Part shown: positions 37,504 through 48,491 of the stretch, in pieces
Position numbering within the stretch: position 1 is the first letter of the stretch
Layout: each line of letters starts with the position of its first letter
From: Rhizobium sp. BK251
GTDB lineage: Bacteria; Pseudomonadota; Alphaproteobacteria; Rhizobiales; Rhizobiaceae
Assembly (NCBI RefSeq): GCF_004345245.1
Contig: NZ_SLUQ01000001.1
Span: forward strand, 186,001-250,000
Direction of reading: 5' to 3'
DNA length: 64,000 nt
The notes under the pieces: model-generated
Database searches by the model: none
Seen by the model: the letters and a program-made list of their open reading frames with translations, nothing else
Told to the model about the DNA's origin: nothing
Made by a program: the position numbers and the translations under genes

Positions 37504-39393
37504 CTATTGAGCCGGCCGCTGCATCATGACGGAGAGGGAGGAAATGACCGGATCCGGCCACGAGCCTCCCACGAAGAAGGGCAGCATCGGCAGGTCGTCC
37601 GCGCGCGATACGTCGGTTGCCTCGAGCGAGCCTGAAAGCGCAAGACCGTTCGTTCGATAGGGAACGACACCCGAAAGCGTCAGGCTCTGAACCGGCCCGT
37701 TGACGGCGAGTTTGCGGACCTCGGCCGAACCGTTGGCAAAGCTTGCGTCGATGCTCATGCTGTTGAAGTCGAAGGATGCGCTTGCAGCATCGCTGAGCGA
37801 AAAGAACGCCTTCTCGGCCGCAAGCGTGCGAAACATCCCGATATCCAGCTGGCGGATGAAGCCCGGACCGGAGGAAAAGCGCACCCTGCCGGAAACGTCG
37901 CTCATGCCGGCATTCCAGATCGGCTTTGAAGTGCTGAGCGAAAGGTCGAGCGAGCCGTTTGCCCGCGGCAGCGGCCCTGCAAGCCCCAGCCGGTCGATCA
38001 ATGCGGTGAAATCGGCATCGTGCACCGAAAGCTGCAGCTTTCCGCCGCCGTCAAAATCCCGTTCGGTCACTTCGAGCCGCGCCGTGAGCTCGCCGTTCTC
38101 GAACTGGCTGTCTCCTATGTCGAAGGTTGCCTTGCCGGCGGTGACCAGGACGCTCGCTCCGACATCGTCGAGCGAGAAGGGCTCCAGCACGGCGCGCCGG
38201 GCAGAAAGGCGCAGGTCCAGTTCCAGGCTCTTCAGCAGGTCGCCGTTCAGCAGACCCGGCTGTTCACCATCGGCGGCGAGCCGCAGGGAGAAGGCCGCCA
38301 GGAATGGGCTCAGATTCATCTGGTTGAAGGCCAGGGTCGCACCGATCTTTGGCTTGCCGGCTGAAGTGTAGGTGAAATCCATGATGCCGGTGGCGGTCGC
38401 GTCATTGACTGCGAAGGTGAGATTGCTGAAGCGCTGCCCCATCTCGATGCTCGACACGTCCGCGCTCAGCGAGACGTTTCGAATGCTCTGCGCCACCGGC
38501 AGCTGCTTGCCGCTCCAGGAAAGGAGGGCGGGCACGTCGGGTACGCTCAACTCGACATGTCCGGCCAAGGAGGAGACGCTCGAGACGTTCGCAACTCCAT
38601 CAAAATGGGTCGTGACGAGGTTGGAGGAGAGCGAAGTCCTGACGTCGGCATTCTTTCCGGCAAAGAGAAGGAGCGGCTGCATCGAGCTGAAATCGAGTTT
38701 CAGATCAAGGCCGTTCACGCGCGCAATGATGACAGCGCCGAGCGTTCCGGAAAGCCTTGGCCAGTTGATGTCTGCAGCGACGCTGTCGAAGCGATAGACC
38801 TTGCCGGTAACCTGGTCGGTTACGTCGAGCGTCCCGTCCTCGACAGTCAGAGAGCCGATTTCTGCATCCAGGCCGGCGTCCAGCGTCTCGCCGCCGCCTG
38901 ATCCTGCCCGGGCTCCGGCGATGGCGCGCGCCAAAAGGCCTTCGTTCGTCCAGTCGATCAGGCCATTCTCGTCCCGGACAAGATGCAGGCTGGGGCGCGT
39001 GAAATGAAATTCGTGGAACACGACCTGGCCGCGCAGGGCTGCAAGAAGGCTAAAGTCGGCCGCCAGGCTGTCCACATGCCCGAGCACCTTGTCCGGCCCG
39101 GGAAGACGCCTGCGGATGGTCACCTGGTTCAACGTTATGCGCGGCGTGGGCCAGAATTCGAGGACCGGCGTGCCCTCGATCTCGGCGGTGTAGCCAGTCC
39201 AGTTGGACAGCGCATCCTCTATGCCGCCACGGACGAGACCGGTCGAGATCAGGAAAGGAGAGGCGATGCGAAACGCGGCGAACAGCCCCAGCAGGACTAG
39301 CAGGGTGATTACCGAAATCCGAGTGAGCGGGGCGAGCCAGCGCGACGCTCCTCTCACCGACCGCGGCCATCTTCTTTTCCTTGACGCCGTCAT
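37504..39393 (-). CDS. AsmA-family membrane-anchored protein
   Basis: The 629-residue protein has a basic N-terminus and one transmembrane helix at about residues 27-48, followed by a long beta-strand-rich periplasmic part. The pattern and the C-terminal region (residues about 440-600) correspond to the AsmA/AsmA_2 family, relatives of bridge-like lipid transport proteins that move phospholipids between the bacterial membranes. I set the start at ATG 39393, because GGAGG lies directly upstream; a GTG three codons earlier overlaps that site. It is monocistronic and convergent with potI. Confidence 0.85.
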   Translation of the reverse strand: MTASRKRRWPRSVRGASRWLAPLTRISVITLLVLLGLFAAFRIASPFLISTGLVRGGIEDALSNWTGYTAEIEGTPVLEFWPTPRITLNQVTIRRRLPGPDKVLGHVDSLAADFSLLAALRGQVVFHEFHFTRPSLHLVRDENGLIDWTNEGLLARAIAGARAGSGGGETLDAGLDAEIGSLTVEDGTLDVTDQVTGKVYRFDSVAADINWPRLSGTLGAVIIARVNGLDLKLDFSSMQPLLLFAGKNADVRTSLSSNLVTTHFDGVANVSSVSSLAGHVELSVPDVPALLSWSGKQLPVAQSIRNVSLSADVSSIEMGQRFSNLTFAVNDATATGIMDFTYTSAGKPKIGATLAFNQMNLSPFLAAFSLRLAADGEQPGLLNGDLLKSLELDLRLSARRAVLEPFSLDDVGASVLVTAGKATFDIGDSQFENGELTARLEVTERDFDGGGKLQLSVHDADFTALIDRLGLAGPLPRANGSLDLSLSTSKPIWNAGMSDVSGRVRFSSGPGFIRQLDIGMFRTLAAEKAFFSLSDAASASFDFNSMSIDASFANGSAEVRKLAVNGPVQSLTLSGVVPYRTNGLALSGSLEATDVSRADDLPMLPFFVGGSWPDPVISSLSVMMQRPAQ

Positions 39394-39560
39394 GACCTCC
39401 ACCGGGTTTTGAACCGGCCGCGCTGCACTTTTTTCCTGCTTGCCCGGATATCTGAAATGGCGAACATATGCAAATGCCGCCGGCGGGACAGCGCGTCTTC
39501 CAGGTCACTTTATAATGCGTTGCAGCATGGTATATAGGGCCGAATTGGTGGAGGAATGGA

Positions 39561-41513
<1,953 letters not shown>

Positions 41514-41607
41514 GCCCGCGCATCGGCGCGGTCGCTCGGCGGCAAGATATTCGCCAAGATGGTAATCCTTCGTTAGGAAAGGTTTGCCAAAGGTGAACCA
41601 ACTTGGG

Positions 41608-41724
41608 GCCGCCGCATGAATCGGGCGGCTAGGAGCCGTACGGCTCCCGCAACATGACGTTAACCGACTCGAGCTTTCGTTGAACAGCATCACTTGAAAG
41701 GCGGCTTCGGCCGCCTTCTTTTTG
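41608..41724 (+). ncRNA. Candidate small RNA with three hairpins (3' of acsA2)
   Basis: Three stems follow each other in the convergent gap: GCCGCC/GGCGGC near 41610-41629, the perfect palindrome GGAGCCGTACGGCTCC at 41632-41647, and AAGGCGGC/GCCGCCTT near 41698-41717 followed by CTTTTT. The last is a good terminator for acsA2. The first two could be part of a separate small transcript or of the acsA2 3' untranslated region. Confidence 0.3.
41697..41724 (+). terminator. Rho-independent terminator downstream of acsA2
   Basis: GAAAGGCGGC pairs with GCCGCCTTC around a TTCG tetraloop and is followed by TTTTT on the plus strand. It lies between the convergent acsA2 and cbrA genes. Confidence 0.85.
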
Positions 41725-41746
41725 CGCGTTCCTGGCTTTGGCGGCG

Positions 41747-44700
41747 TCAGTTGGCGAGGACGCGCGGGGAGGGGAAGGTGACCTCCACGAGGGTGCCCTC
41801 GTTCGGCGCGGAACTGATGGAAAAGATCGCGCGATTGGCGTCTACCATCGCCTTTGTCAGCGGCAGTCCAAGGCCGGTGCCATCGCCGCGATTGCGGGAA
41901 TTCGTCGAAACCTGCCGGAACGGCTTGAGTGCCTGTTCCAGTTCCGTGCGCGTCATGCCGATGCCGGTATCGCGCACGCGAAGCACGACGCTGCCATTCG
42001 CCTCGTAGGATGTCGAGACGACGATCTGCCCGCCCGACGGCGTGAAGCGGATAGCGTTCGAAAGAATGTTCAGCGCGATTTGCTTGATGGATCTCAGGTC
42101 GCCGACAATGTTCGGAACCGCTTGCGAGAGTGCCGTGCGGATGATGACGCGCTGGGCATTCGCCTGCGGCTGCACCAGGGAGACGGCCTCGGAGATCGCC
42201 TCGTTCAGCCCGACCGCGGAGAATTCGAGGTCCATCTCGCCGGCCTCGATCTTGGATATGTCGAGGAGGTCGTTGACGATGTCGAGCACATGCCGTCCCG
42301 AACGGCCAATGTCGTTCGCATATTCGATGTAGCGCGGATGGCCGATCGGGCCGAACCGCTCGCTCGACATGATATCCGAAAACCCGATGATGGCGTTGAG
42401 CGGCGTGCGAATCTCGTGGCTGACCCGCGCCAGGAAGTCCGTCTTGTGAGCATTGGCCGTTTCGGCTGAACGCTTGGCATTGCGCAACTCGTCCTCGGTG
42501 CGCTTCCACTGCGTGATGTCGCGGATTACGGCGCAGTAACCGCTCGAGGAGTTCAGCCGTCCCATGGTCATGAAGAGCGGCACGAAGCCGCCGGACGCCT
42601 CGCGGCCGATAACCTCGCGGCCGTCGTTCAGCACGCTCGCCACGCCATGTCCCGAGAGCCCGCCGAGATAGTCGAGCACGGCCTTCTGGCTCTCATGGGC
42701 GAAGAGCATGACGAACGGCTTGCCGCGCGTTTCGCCTTCGTCATAGTTGAAGAGCGCACTGGCCGAACGGTTCATCGAGCGGATATCGCCTTCGGCGCCG
42801 ATGACGACGACGCCGTCCGTCGCAGTCTCCAGGATCGATTGAAGCTCCTCGACCTCGACCTGGAGCTTTGCCACCTTCCCGACCATGCGCTCGGAGCGAC
42901 CTTCGTCATGCGCTTCCGGCTGCGTCTCCGCGACATCAGGCTCCGCCACTGCGGTCTCGACCGGCATCAAGGCCAGGAGCAGCGCGCTTGCGTTCTCCCA
43001 GCGGATCGACTGGAGCCGCGCGGTCACCGGTACGAGCGTGTCGTCGGACGTGACGAGCATCATGCTGCCCGGTCGCTCCGTTTTTCCCTCCAGGTCCTGA
43101 CGCTGCAACAGAGCGTCGATTCCGCCGATCTCGGCGAGTGCCTCAAGCGTTTCGTAGCCGGTCAGGCGAAGGAATTCCGCATTGCCGTATATGAGCTCGT
43201 CGCCGGCGTGGACTAAGATTGCGACCGGCATCTGGTCGATGACATCTGCCGTCAGGCCGTCCCTCATCTTCGCACGAGGCGGAATATAGCTGTTCAATGC
43301 GTCGCGAGGGCTGACGGCCTCAGCGGCTTCGGCTACCGTTTCTTCGGGCGTGGCATCCTGTTGCGCGACTTGCTCGGTCTCGACCGGGTCCTCCGCGCTG
43401 CTTGCGGGCGCTTGATCGACGGCAGCAGCGTCGGCTTCCGGCACGCTCTCTGCCTGGGACTGCGCCGCCCCGGCGGCTGGCGCCGCATCGACAGTGTCCG
43501 TATCCGCTGAAGCTACCTCTGCCTCCGGCTCAGCATCCTGGGTGCCCAAAGGCTGGAGTTGCCTCGCGATCTCGCGGAAAGCGGCCTGCTCGGACGCGGA
43601 GAGACCCTCGCCAATCGTGGTGCGCCGGCCATGCAGCCGGACAACCTTGTCCGGGAGACGCCGGTTCCTGCTCTCGCTTATGCTGATTGCCGGCGGTTCC
43701 GCGACGAAGCTGTCGCTTGGCGACGCATCTTCCGCTGGAGGCTTTTCGCTCGCGGCCTCGGGGGCGGTCGCTTCCCGCGCGGCTTCGCTTTGGTCCGGCG
43801 CGGCTTCCGGGGCGGAGGCCCCGAGCGTCAGGCCGAGCTTCCTGCTGTCCTCGGCGGCGTCGGCAATGCGCACGACACCGAAACCGCGGAAGCCGTCGAA
43901 CTCGCGGCTGCGCGTATAGGTCGGCAGCGCCGCGAGATCGACCGGAACGACAAGCTCGGTGCCCTCCACCGGCCAATAGATGGTCTTTCCGGACCAGGTG
44001 TCGCGCCTTGCGAGCAGTTCGGCAATCCTGCCGTCCGGATCGAGGTTGAAGCGCCGGGCCACATCGGCGAAGTCCAGCCCGATGACATCGGCTGCGCGCG
44101 GGCCGACCGCTTCCGCAAATTCATGCGACACTTCGCTGAAGCGTCCTTCGGCATCGATCTTCCAGACGAAGCGCGTGGCACGGCCCTGTGGCTGGAAGAC
44201 GAAACCTTCGGTATCGGTGCGCTGCGGCTTCTCAATTGTATGGGGCACGGCCTCTGCCGCGCTCTTCGCCGGCTCGGCATCTGGTGTTGGCTCGGTGGGT
44301 TGGGTCGGTTCGACTCGTTCCACCTCCTCCGGGAGGGCTACAGGCTGAGCATCTTCGCTATGCGCCTCGTCCTCGGCGCTCGCGTCCGCATCCCCGTCAT
44401 CGGAGACGGTGCCATGGGATTCCGTCGCGGCGACATCATCCGTGTCGTCGGCCGTTTCTTCGGCCACGGCTTCGATGTCGTCCTCCACATCCTCGATACC
44501 GGCAACGGCATCGATCACACCTGCGAAATCCTGAGGTGCGGCCGGAGTGGGTTTCTCTTCAGCCGCCTTCACCTCGCCGGCGAAGTTTTCCACCGGATCC
44601 AGATGGCCGATGATCGTTTCCACCACGAAGAACAGGTTGAGGGCGGGTTCCTCCGAAAGCTTGCCGACAGCGGCAGGTAGGTAGCCCTTGCCCGTGGGGA

Positions 44701-45274
44701 TGGGGCGCTTCACCAGTCTGTCGGGGTGTGCCCCGGCCATGGTGACGAGCGTCTTTGCCGTATGCTGGGTTACGCCGAGGGCCGCGAATCGCGCGGAAGC
44801 AGCAAGGATCTCGCCCTCTTCGCCGACGACGGCCGTGTGCGTATCCGGATCGTCGAAGCCTTCCAGCATCTTCGCTGCGCGTTTCTCGAGCGTGAGTGGC
44901 CTGCCGGAAAAGGGCGCGGAGAAAAGGACGGCCCGCTCGCCCTGCTGGATGCTGATCAGTTCGGCCAGCGCCTGCACGGGCAATTGCCGAAAGCCGGAAG
45001 TGACGCGGATGATGAAGTTCCTGCTGTCGCCGATCTCGGCCAGCTGCTGCGCCGCAGTCTCGACCTGCCGAAAGGAAACGTCGGAGCGCCGGGCTCCCTG
45101 GTCGAGGAAGTCGTAGATCGAATCACGGCCGAAAAGCTCCGCGCCGCCGCCGTTCGCCCAGAGAACCCGCGCCATGTCGGCTGAAAAAAGCGCCATGGCT
45201 TCGCCGCGGGCAAAGCGGTCCCGCACGCGGTCATGGACGGCGATATCAATGAACGGATACTGGATTGCGGGCAT
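41747..45274 (-). CDS. cbrA: PAS-domain sensor histidine kinase CbrA (PdhS family)
   Basis: The 1175-residue kinase has no clear membrane segment. The order is an N-terminal sensory region (about 1-230), an acidic Ala/Pro/Glu-rich low-complexity linker (about 245-355), PAS-like domains (about 355-490), a second low-complexity linker (about 495-690), two further PAS domains (about 700-930), then the dimerisation domain with SHEIRTPLNAIIGF and phospho-acceptor His near residue 953, and a HATPase domain ending near 1170. S. meliloti CbrA at this locus belongs to the DivJ/PleC/PdhS group that controls the CtrA cell-cycle pathway through DivK, and affects exopolysaccharide and motility. It is divergent from the phasin gene. 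Confidence 0.9.
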   Translation of the reverse strand: MPAIQYPFIDIAVHDRVRDRFARGEAMALFSADMARVLWANGGGAELFGRDSIYDFLDQGARRSDVSFRQVETAAQQLAEIGDSRNFIIRVTSGFRQLPVQALAELISIQQGERAVLFSAPFSGRPLTLEKRAAKMLEGFDDPDTHTAVVGEEGEILAASARFAALGVTQHTAKTLVTMAGAHPDRLVKRPIPTGKGYLPAAVGKLSEEPALNLFFVVETIIGHLDPVENFAGEVKAAEEKPTPAAPQDFAGVIDAVAGIEDVEDDIEAVAEETADDTDDVAATESHGTVSDDGDADASAEDEAHSEDAQPVALPEEVERVEPTQPTEPTPDAEPAKSAAEAVPHTIEKPQRTDTEGFVFQPQGRATRFVWKIDAEGRFSEVSHEFAEAVGPRAADVIGLDFADVARRFNLDPDGRIAELLARRDTWSGKTIYWPVEGTELVVPVDLAALPTYTRSREFDGFRGFGVVRIADAAEDSRKLGLTLGASAPEAAPDQSEAAREATAPEAASEKPPAEDASPSDSFVAEPPAISISESRNRRLPDKVVRLHGRRTTIGEGLSASEQAAFREIARQLQPLGTQDAEPEAEVASADTDTVDAAPAAGAAQSQAESVPEADAAAVDQAPASSAEDPVETEQVAQQDATPEETVAEAAEAVSPRDALNSYIPPRAKMRDGLTADVIDQMPVAILVHAGDELIYGNAEFLRLTGYETLEALAEIGGIDALLQRQDLEGKTERPGSMMLVTSDDTLVPVTARLQSIRWENASALLLALMPVETAVAEPDVAETQPEAHDEGRSERMVGKVAKLQVEVEELQSILETATDGVVVIGAEGDIRSMNRSASALFNYDEGETRGKPFVMLFAHESQKAVLDYLGGLSGHGVASVLNDGREVIGREASGGFVPLFMTMGRLNSSSGYCAVIRDITQWKRTEDELRNAKRSAETANAHKTDFLARVSHEIRTPLNAIIGFSDIMSSERFGPIGHPRYIEYANDIGRSGRHVLDIVNDLLDISKIEAGEMDLEFSAVGLNEAISEAVSLVQPQANAQRVIIRTALSQAVPNIVGDLRSIKQIALNILSNAIRFTPSGGQIVVSTSYEANGSVVLRVRDTGIGMTRTELEQALKPFRQVSTNSRNRGDGTGLGLPLTKAMVDANRAIFSISSAPNEGTLVEVTFPSPRVLAN

Positions 45275-45390
45275 TCTTCAGACCTGTTGCTCGGAATACG
45301 GGCCGTTGCAAGCTTAACGCTTTATTAATAACGGCGCATGGCAAACCGGTCCAGCGCGAGCCCGTCCTTTCGCCCCGCAAGGTTAATGTC

Positions 45391-45423
45391 TTGTGCGACG
45401 CACAAATATGTTGCAATGCACAA
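45391..45423. promoter_or_regulatory. Palindromic sites upstream of the phasin gene
   Basis: TTGTGCGACGCACAA (45391-45405) is a perfect palindrome around one central base. A related, less perfect TGTTGCAATGCACAA follows at 45409-45423. The TGC/GCA pattern is like the sites of PhaR (AniA), the repressor of phasin genes. A TATATAA sequence follows at about 45434-45440 and may be the -10 region. Confidence 0.55.
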
Positions 45424-45494
45424 TGAGATTCTCTATATAAGCACTATCCGATTAATTCGGGCGTCTGGAGTGGCGCCCCAACGGGAGAGTGACA

Positions 45495-45944
45495 ATGGCT
45501 ACCATAAAGACAGACGACGTTTTTTCAATGGCCTCTTTCGACCCGGCCAAGCTTACGGAAAGCTTCCGTGACTTCGCCGAAAAGGGCGCACAGCAGTCCA
45601 AGGACGCTTACGCCAAGATCAAGACGGCCGCTGAAGAAGCCGGCAAGACGCTGGAAGCAACCGTGCAGAATGCACAGGCAGCTTCCATGGAAATCAGCAA
45701 GAAGACGCTCGACGCGTTTCGCACCAACACCGAGAACTCCTTCGCCCACGTCGAAGCGCTTCTCGGCGTGAAGTCGGTTGCGGAACTCCTGGAACTGCAG
45801 ACGGCATTCGTGCGCAAGCAGACGGAACTCGGCGTCGAGCAGGTAAAGTCGCTTCAGGAAGTCTCCAAGAAGGCTGCCGAGAAGCTGGCCAAGCCCGCCA
45901 AGGAAGCCACCGAAAAGGCCATGGCTGCCTTCAAGGTCGCCTGA
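45495..45944 (+). CDS. Phasin (polyhydroxybutyrate granule-associated protein)
   Basis: The 149-residue protein has the phasin_2 pattern: a short N-terminal segment (SMASFDPAKLTESFRDF), Ala- and Lys-rich amphipathic helices, the conserved LLGVKSVAELLELQTAFVRKQ core (about residues 89-109) and an Ala/Lys-rich tail (KPAKEATEKAMAAFK). Phasins coat polyhydroxybutyrate granules in the cytoplasm and affect their size and number. I chose ATG 45495, with GGGAG seven to eight bases upstream; the in-frame GTG at 45489 overlaps that spacing. It matches the phaP1-type gene that lies beside cbrA in S. meliloti. Confidence 0.93.
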   Translation: MATIKTDDVFSMASFDPAKLTESFRDFAEKGAQQSKDAYAKIKTAAEEAGKTLEATVQNAQAASMEISKKTLDAFRTNTENSFAHVEALLGVKSVAELLELQTAFVRKQTELGVEQVKSLQEVSKKAAEKLAKPAKEATEKAMAAFKVA

Positions 45945-45969
45945 TCCCGCGATATTCGCAGCAAATGGA

Positions 45970-45998
45970 AAGGCTGGACCTCGTGTCCGGCCTTTTTG
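45970..45998 (+). terminator. Rho-independent terminator of the phasin gene
   Basis: AAAGGCTGGAC pairs with GTCCGGCCTTT, allowing one G-U pair, around a three- to four-base loop and is followed by TTTTT. Confidence 0.88.
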
Positions 45999-46073
45999 TA
46001 TAATGCCCATCTTAGGACTTGAAAAAAAAACGAAGTCCTCGTATGTGACCCTCGTCGCGTTCGCGCGGCTTGT

Positions 46074-46150
46074 GCGGTTGTAGCTCAGTTGGTTAGAGCG
46101 CAGGTTTGTGGCACCTGAGGTCGGAGGTTCGAGACCCCCCAACCGTACCA
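46074..46150 (+). tRNA. tRNA-His (anticodon GTG)
   Basis: A full 77-base cloverleaf is present: acceptor 5' arm GCGGTTG pairs with CAACCGT, D arm TAGCTCAGTTGGTTAGAGC, anticodon stem CAGGT/ACCTG with loop TTGTGGC (anticodon at 46108-46110), T arm GGAGGTTCGAGACCCCC, and an encoded CCA at 46148-46150. The base before the first acceptor base is T, so G-1 is not encoded. The discriminator is A and the first pair is G-U. This is the alphaproteobacterial form of tRNA-His, not the universal G-1:C73 form. Confidence 0.97.
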
Positions 46151-46243
46151 TTCCCTCCCTTTTTCGATGTCCAGTTAATCCCGTCGGGGCGTGAGAGTGT
46201 GTCCCGCACTGCGGTTGCCCATCCGGCCCAAGGCCGTCACCAC

Positions 46244-47410
46244 TCAGATCAGGATGAGCTTCTTCACGATCGAGAGAACCTCCTTGAAGGGGATCTGCGA
46301 GAAGCCGACCAGCGCGTAGGGGAGCAGGGCGGCTGCCGCGAGCGGCACGATCGAGGATCGGCTCGTGAGCGTGGGTGACAGCTTCCTGGCGCTTTCGAAG
46401 AGTTTTCCAGGGTCCTGCGGTTCCGCAGCCGGGTCGAATTCATCCGGATTGTCGGCCACCGTGTTACGGCCGAGCATCTTCTTTTCGAGCTTTCGCTGGT
46501 ATTGTGTGGCCTGGGTGCTGCAGGCCATCAGGCTGGCCTCCTTCAGTTCGCGGAGCGGCTTCCTGAAGGCCGAAAGGGAAAATGCGAATAGCGCCACCAC
46601 GAAAGCCAGCCATACCATCATGCCGGTCGTCAGAGTCGAGGGGATGAGGGCCTGCCCCGAAAGATGCTTGGCGAACGCGGCTGCCGCGGCCGCGCTTACT
46701 CCGAGGACGAAGACGGCATAGGCGTTCGGATAGTCCGCCAGAAAACCGAGCCCCCCGTGGCTGTCCGGATGGCTGGCGACGAGCCGAAGCCTGAGGCCGG
46801 CAAATGCCCGCAACAGCATGGCCCAGACCAGGTGGCGCCATAGCCCCCTCAACATTAGGAACCAGAACAGTGGAAGGCTCACGAGAGTGGTCCACCAGCC
46901 GGCGAGCGTGATGTGGTTTCCATCGACGCCATGAACCACCGCCCAGGAGGTATGATCGAGGCGGAAAAGATGGCCGAGCGACCATGCTGCCGCCAGGTAG
47001 CCGAGGAGGACGAAGAGCCATTCCGCCACGCGTGAATCGCGTCGGTTCAGCGCCTGGTCAATCAATCCGGCAGCAGCAGGAAAAGCACTGGGATCAAGAA
47101 GAGGAGCGGCGAGAAACTGCCGCAGGCTGAGCCTGAGCCTTTCCTCCACCTGCTTTTCTGAGAGCAGGAATGCGGCGATGGCAATCACGTATTTTCCCCA
47201 CGCGCCTATGTCCGTGAGATATGAATTGCCGAACGGCAGCTCCTCCGGTCCCATGCTGCCCGGCAATGTGAGGACGAGGGGAACGAGCCAGGCGATGCCC
47301 ACGAAGATCAGGGCGCGCCTGCCGGCATTCAGCGACGCTTCCCAGATCAGGCCAAGCCGGCGCTGCAGATTGAAGAAGGGGCCGCCTCGGTATGCGAGGT
47401 ATTCCTGCAT
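46244..47410 (-). CDS. Multi-pass inner membrane protein of unknown function
   Basis: The 388-residue protein has about six membrane helices: near residues 31-50, 75-95, 130-150, 165-190, 235-260 and 275-300, with a final hydrophobic stretch near 355-375. A charged cytoplasmic part lies at about 300-345. I recognise no transporter or enzyme signature. It is followed on the plus side by tRNA-His and preceded by the DUF2950/DUF3300 pair on the same strand, from which it is separated by about 100 bases, so it may be in the same transcript. The product could be part of an envelope system with them, but that is a guess. Confidence 0.75.
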   Translation of the reverse strand: MQEYLAYRGGPFFNLQRRLGLIWEASLNAGRRALIFVGIAWLVPLVLTLPGSMGPEELPFGNSYLTDIGAWGKYVIAIAAFLLSEKQVEERLRLSLRQFLAAPLLDPSAFPAAAGLIDQALNRRDSRVAEWLFVLLGYLAAAWSLGHLFRLDHTSWAVVHGVDGNHITLAGWWTTLVSLPLFWFLMLRGLWRHLVWAMLLRAFAGLRLRLVASHPDSHGGLGFLADYPNAYAVFVLGVSAAAAAAFAKHLSGQALIPSTLTTGMMVWLAFVVALFAFSLSAFRKPLRELKEASLMACSTQATQYQRKLEKKMLGRNTVADNPDEFDPAAEPQDPGKLFESARKLSPTLTSRSSIVPLAAAALLPYALVGFSQIPFKEVLSIVKKLILI

Positions 47411-47515
47411 GATTCAGACCTCATCGCGATCCCGGGCGAAGTGTGGCTTCAACGGCTGGCGAAGGACGCCCGCGCCGGCGAGTGCCGGCGCGAATGTCGA
47501 AGGGCCGGTTTCGCG

Positions 47516-48475
47516 TCAGTCCTCCACGACCTTCCAGCGGTCGTCCGGGTTGAAGGTGCGGATCCCGGCCGCAATCTTTTCAGTGTCGTCGCCGAGGTCG
47601 GCCTCGTAGATCGTGCCGTTCTTGTTGACGACGAAGGTCTTCACCCCGCTCAGCCCGTATTTGACGGGCCAGGCGACGAGCCCGAAGCCGGCGATCATGT
47701 TTCCATTGATGACGTAGTCGAACTTGCCGCCGGCGATGTTATCGCCCTGGCTCGTCAGGATGCGGTAATGGTAGCCGAAATAGCCTTCTCCTGCCTTGGC
47801 CTTGGCACGCACGTCGGCATCGGCGAAGGCCGCCGCGGCAGGGCTTTCCTCTCCATCGCCCTGTTCGGTGGGCCAGTAGAGGCCGTCTTCGTGCCCCTCG
47901 CTGCTGATCAGCCTCTGCGCATATTCGAGCACGCCGTCGCCGTCGTGATCTTCCTCGGCATATCTTTCCTGCGCTTCCACATAGTTGCGCAATGTGTCGA
48001 TCGTCGCGAGCTCGTTTTCGCCGACGTGGCGGTCGGCTATTTCTTCAAGCCCCGCGAAGGTGTCGAAGGCCCATTTTCCGTCGCTGCCCTTAGCGATCGG
48101 GAATGGAAGTGGCCACAGTTCGTCACCGATCTCTAGAACCTTGTCGCCCCGGACATCCTCGACGACGACCTTCTGCTTCACGCCGGCCTGGATATCGGCA
48201 TAGGTTTGCAAGGCGCCTGCGCTTGCCCGGGCTTTGGCTGGGTCGAGACCGAACAGGTTTGCAAGCTTGTCGAAATCGCCGGTGCCGACTGTCGACTTGA
48301 AGGCCTCGACGGCCTGTTCCGGTGTGTCGAAGGTCGGTGGTTCCTCATCGGACGCATAGTCGGAGAGAGCCGTGTCCGCATCCTGCGCAAGTGCAGGGAG
48401 AGGCAGGGCAAGGCCGGCAAGCAGGGTCGCGCCAAGAAGCGAACGGGCGATTATGTGAGTGGTCAGATTTCCCAT
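47516..48475 (-). CDS. DUF2950 exported protein
   Basis: The 319-residue protein has a signal peptide (residues about 1-30, hydrophobic LLGATLLAGLALPLPALAQ with cleavage after ALA) and a mature part that matches the DUF2950 family, recognisable by FDTPEQAVEAFKS, then GYFGYHYRILTSQG and the C-terminal VNKNGTIYEADLG pattern. The function is not known. I set the start at ATG 48475 because AGGAGGAGG precedes it and the signal peptide begins there; the open frame continues upstream but overlaps the repeat-rich end of the next gene. It lies 16 bases after the DUF3300 gene, a pairing seen in many proteobacteria. Confidence 0.85.
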   Translation of the reverse strand: MGNLTTHIIARSLLGATLLAGLALPLPALAQDADTALSDYASDEEPPTFDTPEQAVEAFKSTVGTGDFDKLANLFGLDPAKARASAGALQTYADIQAGVKQKVVVEDVRGDKVLEIGDELWPLPFPIAKGSDGKWAFDTFAGLEEIADRHVGENELATIDTLRNYVEAQERYAEEDHDGDGVLEYAQRLISSEGHEDGLYWPTEQGDGEESPAAAAFADADVRAKAKAGEGYFGYHYRILTSQGDNIAGGKFDYVINGNMIAGFGLVAWPVKYGLSGVKTFVVNKNGTIYEADLGDDTEKIAAGIRTFNPDDRWKVVED

Positions 48476-48491
48476 GGTAGCCTCCTCCTGT

